NCBI GenBank assembly: GCA_025350145.1
Contig: JANXYH010000102.1
Coordinates: 18,681 to 82,680, forward strand
DNA: 64,000 bases
Direction: 5' to 3'
Source: Burkholderiales bacterium
Lineage (GTDB): Bacteria; Pseudomonadota; Gammaproteobacteria; Burkholderiales; Burkholderiaceae_C
Part shown: positions 62,201-64,000 of the stretch, piece by piece
How the letters are laid out: every line of letters starts with the position of its first letter
How positions within the stretch are numbered: the first letter of the stretch is position 1
Position numbers and translations under genes: made by a program
Notes under the pieces: model-generated
Told to the model about the DNA's origin: nothing
Seen by the model: the letters and a program-made list of their open reading frames with translations, nothing else
Database searches by the model: none

Positions 62201-62989
62201 CTACACCACCATCGGCGTGGCCGCGCCGTCGGCCGAGACCACCGCGCCGCTGATGTAGCTGGCCTGGTCCGAGGCCAGGAAGAGCACCAGTGCGGCGATC
62301 TCCTGCGGCGCGCAGATCCGGCCCAGCGGCATCGCCCGGCTGCGCGCGGCCAGCAGCGCGTCCACTGGCGTGCCGGTCAGACGCGATTCGGCGGCCAGGC
62401 CTTCGTGCAGGCGGTCGGTGGCGGTCAGGCCGGGGTTGACGACATTGACCCGCACCCCCTGCCCGGCATGGGCGTTGGCCAGGCCGGCGCTGGCCAACAT
62501 CAGCGCGGCGTTGGCCGAGCCGCCGGGCAGGTGGATCGGCGCCGCCACCTTGCCGCCCATGCCGACGACATTGACGACCGCGCCGGCGCCACGCGCGCAC
62601 ATCCCCGGCAGCACCGCGCCCATGGCGTGGATGGTGGTGAAGAACTTGGCCTGCATCGCCGCCGCCCAATGGGCTGGCGTCAGCTCCGCCGGCGGGCTGC
62701 GGCGGGCCGCGCCGGCGCAGTTCACCAGCACCGCGATTGCGCCGCCGCGGGCCTCGACCTCGGCCACCATGCGCTCGGCCTGGGCGGCGTCCTGCAAGTC
62801 GGCGCGCACCAGGATCGGGTCGCAGCCGGCAGCGCGCAGCGTCAGCGCCGCCTGAGCGAGGTTGGCCGTGTCGCGCGAGGCGATGGCGATGCGCGCACCT
62901 TCGGCCGCAAAGGCCTGCGCACAGGCCAGGCCTATGCCCTTGCTGCCGCCGGTGATGAGCACCAGTTTGTCGTGCAATCCGAGGTCCAT
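62201..62989 (-). CDS. SDR-family protein lacking the catalytic Tyr/Lys
   Basis: A 262-residue SDR fold with an intact cofactor motif TGGSKGIG (13-20) and NCAG (90-93). Where Tyr-x3-Lys is expected the sequence reads PGGSANAAL: glycine near 156 and asparagine near 160. The Ser region (NVVGMGG) is also altered. It may bind NAD(P) without classical dehydrogenase chemistry, or use other residues. The ATG at 62989 is preferred to an in-frame start 34 codons upstream. It is divergent from glucokinase across 76 bp. Confidence 0.87.
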   Translation of the reverse strand: MDLGLHDKLVLITGGSKGIGLACAQAFAAEGARIAIASRDTANLAQAALTLRAAGCDPILVRADLQDAAQAERMVAEVEARGGAIAVLVNCAGAARRSPPAELTPAHWAAAMQAKFFTTIHAMGAVLPGMCARGAGAVVNVVGMGGKVAAPIHLPGGSANAALMLASAGLANAHAGQGVRVNVVNPGLTATDRLHEGLAAESRLTGTPVDALLAARSRAMPLGRICAPQEIAALVLFLASDQASYISGAVVSADGAATPMVV

Positions 62990-63065
62990 GGGCTGTCCTT
63001 TTGCGCTGGCTGGGTGGCGATTTGCCGATGCTATGCTGAACTTTTGAGCCTCTGCACCTCCCGCC

Positions 63066-64000
63066 ATGTTGCCGCGCCCGCCCTCGTCCACCTACCCCTG
63101 GCTGCTGGCCGACATCGGTGGCACCAATGCCCGGTTTGGCTGGGTCGCCGGTGCCGACAGCGGCGTGCAGCAGGTGCGCACCCTGGCCGTGGCCGACCAC
63201 CCCAGCCTGGCGGAGGCGGCGCAGGCTTACCTGGCGCAGCGCGCGCCCCTGGCCGACGGGTCGGGTGGCATTCGGCCGCGCCGCGCTGCCTTTGCCGTGG
63301 CCACGCCGCTGGCCGGTGATGTCGTGGCCTTCACCAACAGCCCCTGGAGCTTCTCGCGCCAGGCCGTCAGCCAGGCGCTGGGCCTGCAGGCGCTGCTGGT
63401 GCTCAACGACTTCGAGGCGCTGGCGATGTCGCTGCCGCGCCTGGCGCCCTCGCAATTGCGCAGCGCGCTGCCGCTGTGGCTGCCGGCTGCCGGCACGCTG
63501 GCGGTGATCGGTCCAGGCACCGGCCTGGGGGTGGGCGCGGTGGTGCAGACCGCCCATGGCTGGACAGCGCTGCCGGGCGAAGGCGGCCATGCCACGCTGG
63601 CCCCGGCCGACGATCTTGAGAGCGCAGTGCTGGCCCAGGTGCGGCGCGACTACGACCATGTCTCGGCCGAGCGGCTGCTCTCGGGCATCGGCCTGCCGGT
63701 GCTGCACCGGGCGCTGTGCGCTGTCACCGGCCTGAGCTCGGCGGCCGACAGCACCCAGGAGATCGTCGAATCCGGCCTGGCCGGCAGCGACCTCGCCTGC
63801 GGCCAGACGCTGGACCTGTTCTGCGCCCTGCTCGGCGGCTTTGCCGGCAGCGTGGCGCTGATCCTGGGCGCCCGCGGCGGCGTCTACATCGGCGGCGGCA
63901 TCGTGCCGCGGCTGGGCGAGCGCTTCTTCAGCTCGCCGTTTCGCGCCCGCTTCGAGGCCAAGGGCCGCTTTCGCGCCTACCTCGGCGCGATCCCCACGCC
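63066..64000 (+). CDS. glk: Glucokinase, N-terminal part (3' end outside window)
   Basis: The frame stays open to the window edge (311 codons seen). The ATP-binding phosphate-1 motif is LLADIGGTNARFG (residues 13-25), the sugar-binding aspartate lies in VLNDFEALAMSL, and GPGTGLGVG and GEGGH give the family's phosphate-2 and catalytic histidine regions. It phosphorylates glucose with ATP at the entry of glycolysis or the Entner-Doudoroff pathway. The start ATG at 63066 follows CCTCCCGCC without a strong purine-rich ribosome site. Confidence 0.93.
   Translation, partial: MLPRPPSSTYPWLLADIGGTNARFGWVAGADSGVQQVRTLAVADHPSLAEAAQAYLAQRAPLADGSGGIRPRRAAFAVATPLAGDVVAFTNSPWSFSRQAVSQALGLQALLVLNDFEALAMSLPRLAPSQLRSALPLWLPAAGTLAVIGPGTGLGVGAVVQTAHGWTALPGEGGHATLAPADDLESAVLAQVRRDYDHVSAERLLSGIGLPVLHRALCAVTGLSSAADSTQEIVESGLAGSDLACGQTLDLFCALLGGFAGSVALILGARGGVYIGGGIVPRLGERFFSSPFRARFEAKGRFRAYLGAIPT

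Overview
The window is very G+C-rich (roughly 70% in most genes), with tightly packed genes and frequent ATGA/GTGA/TGATG overlaps. Together with three Bug-type solute receptors, a LivKHMGF transporter and a molybdenum hydroxylase, it reads as chromosome of a metabolically versatile betaproteobacterium of the order Burkholderiales (Comamonadaceae-like). This assignment is inferred from gene content and composition, not from a marker gene. I saw no rRNA, tRNA or CRISPR array.

Layout. (1) 1-3995: end of an acyl-CoA synthetase, glpD with a small partner, and an EamA transporter. (2) 4404-5140: a Phd/VapC toxin-antitoxin pair. (3) 5262-15364: a catabolic locus. A GntR/FCD regulator, Bug receptors, a two-subunit molybdenum hydroxylase, a ModA-like protein and an MmgE/PrpD protein lie on the minus strand. 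A thioesterase, an FAA hydrolase and a broken Bug gene lie divergently. Two copies of one palindromic motif precede the two divergent hydrolase genes. (4) 15506-18919: iron-sulfur and Tat-exported molybdopterin subunits of a DMSO-reductase-family enzyme, the first carrying a 7-bp duplication. (5) 18980-21346: an SDR and a secreted M20 peptidase. (6) 21347-23975: a decayed stretch (IS66 remnant, frameshifted RCC1-repeat pseudogene) next to a RES/Xre toxin-antitoxin pair with a palindromic operator.

(7) 24089-34266: ten minus-strand genes that look like one operon: livKHMGF, an aconitase-type hydratase (two subunits), a hydantoinase-like amidohydrolase, a flavoprotein dehydrogenase and a PEP-mutase/isocitrate-lyase-type lyase. 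The order suggests import, ring opening, desaturation, hydration and C-C cleavage of an unidentified cyclic compound. (8) 34420-45712: an alpha/beta hydrolase, two paralogous SAM-cyclase-AAA-TPR signalling proteins (the first with a degenerate cyclase site) separated by a small coiled-coil protein, then a polyprenyl diphosphate synthase and an FAD desaturase-like protein. This is a possible signalling plus isoprenoid cassette.

(9) 45978-52762: a type III restriction-modification locus (mod, an AlbA_2/Schlafen-type protein, res) with a lower-G+C patch inside mod. (10) 52857-64000: a CmcJ-like protein, GST, LysR, fatty-acid desaturase, Gfo/Idh/MocA protein, an exported unknown plus a transmembrane Ser/Thr kinase, a ketopantoate-reductase-like protein, an SDR missing its catalytic Tyr/Lys, and the start of glucokinase.
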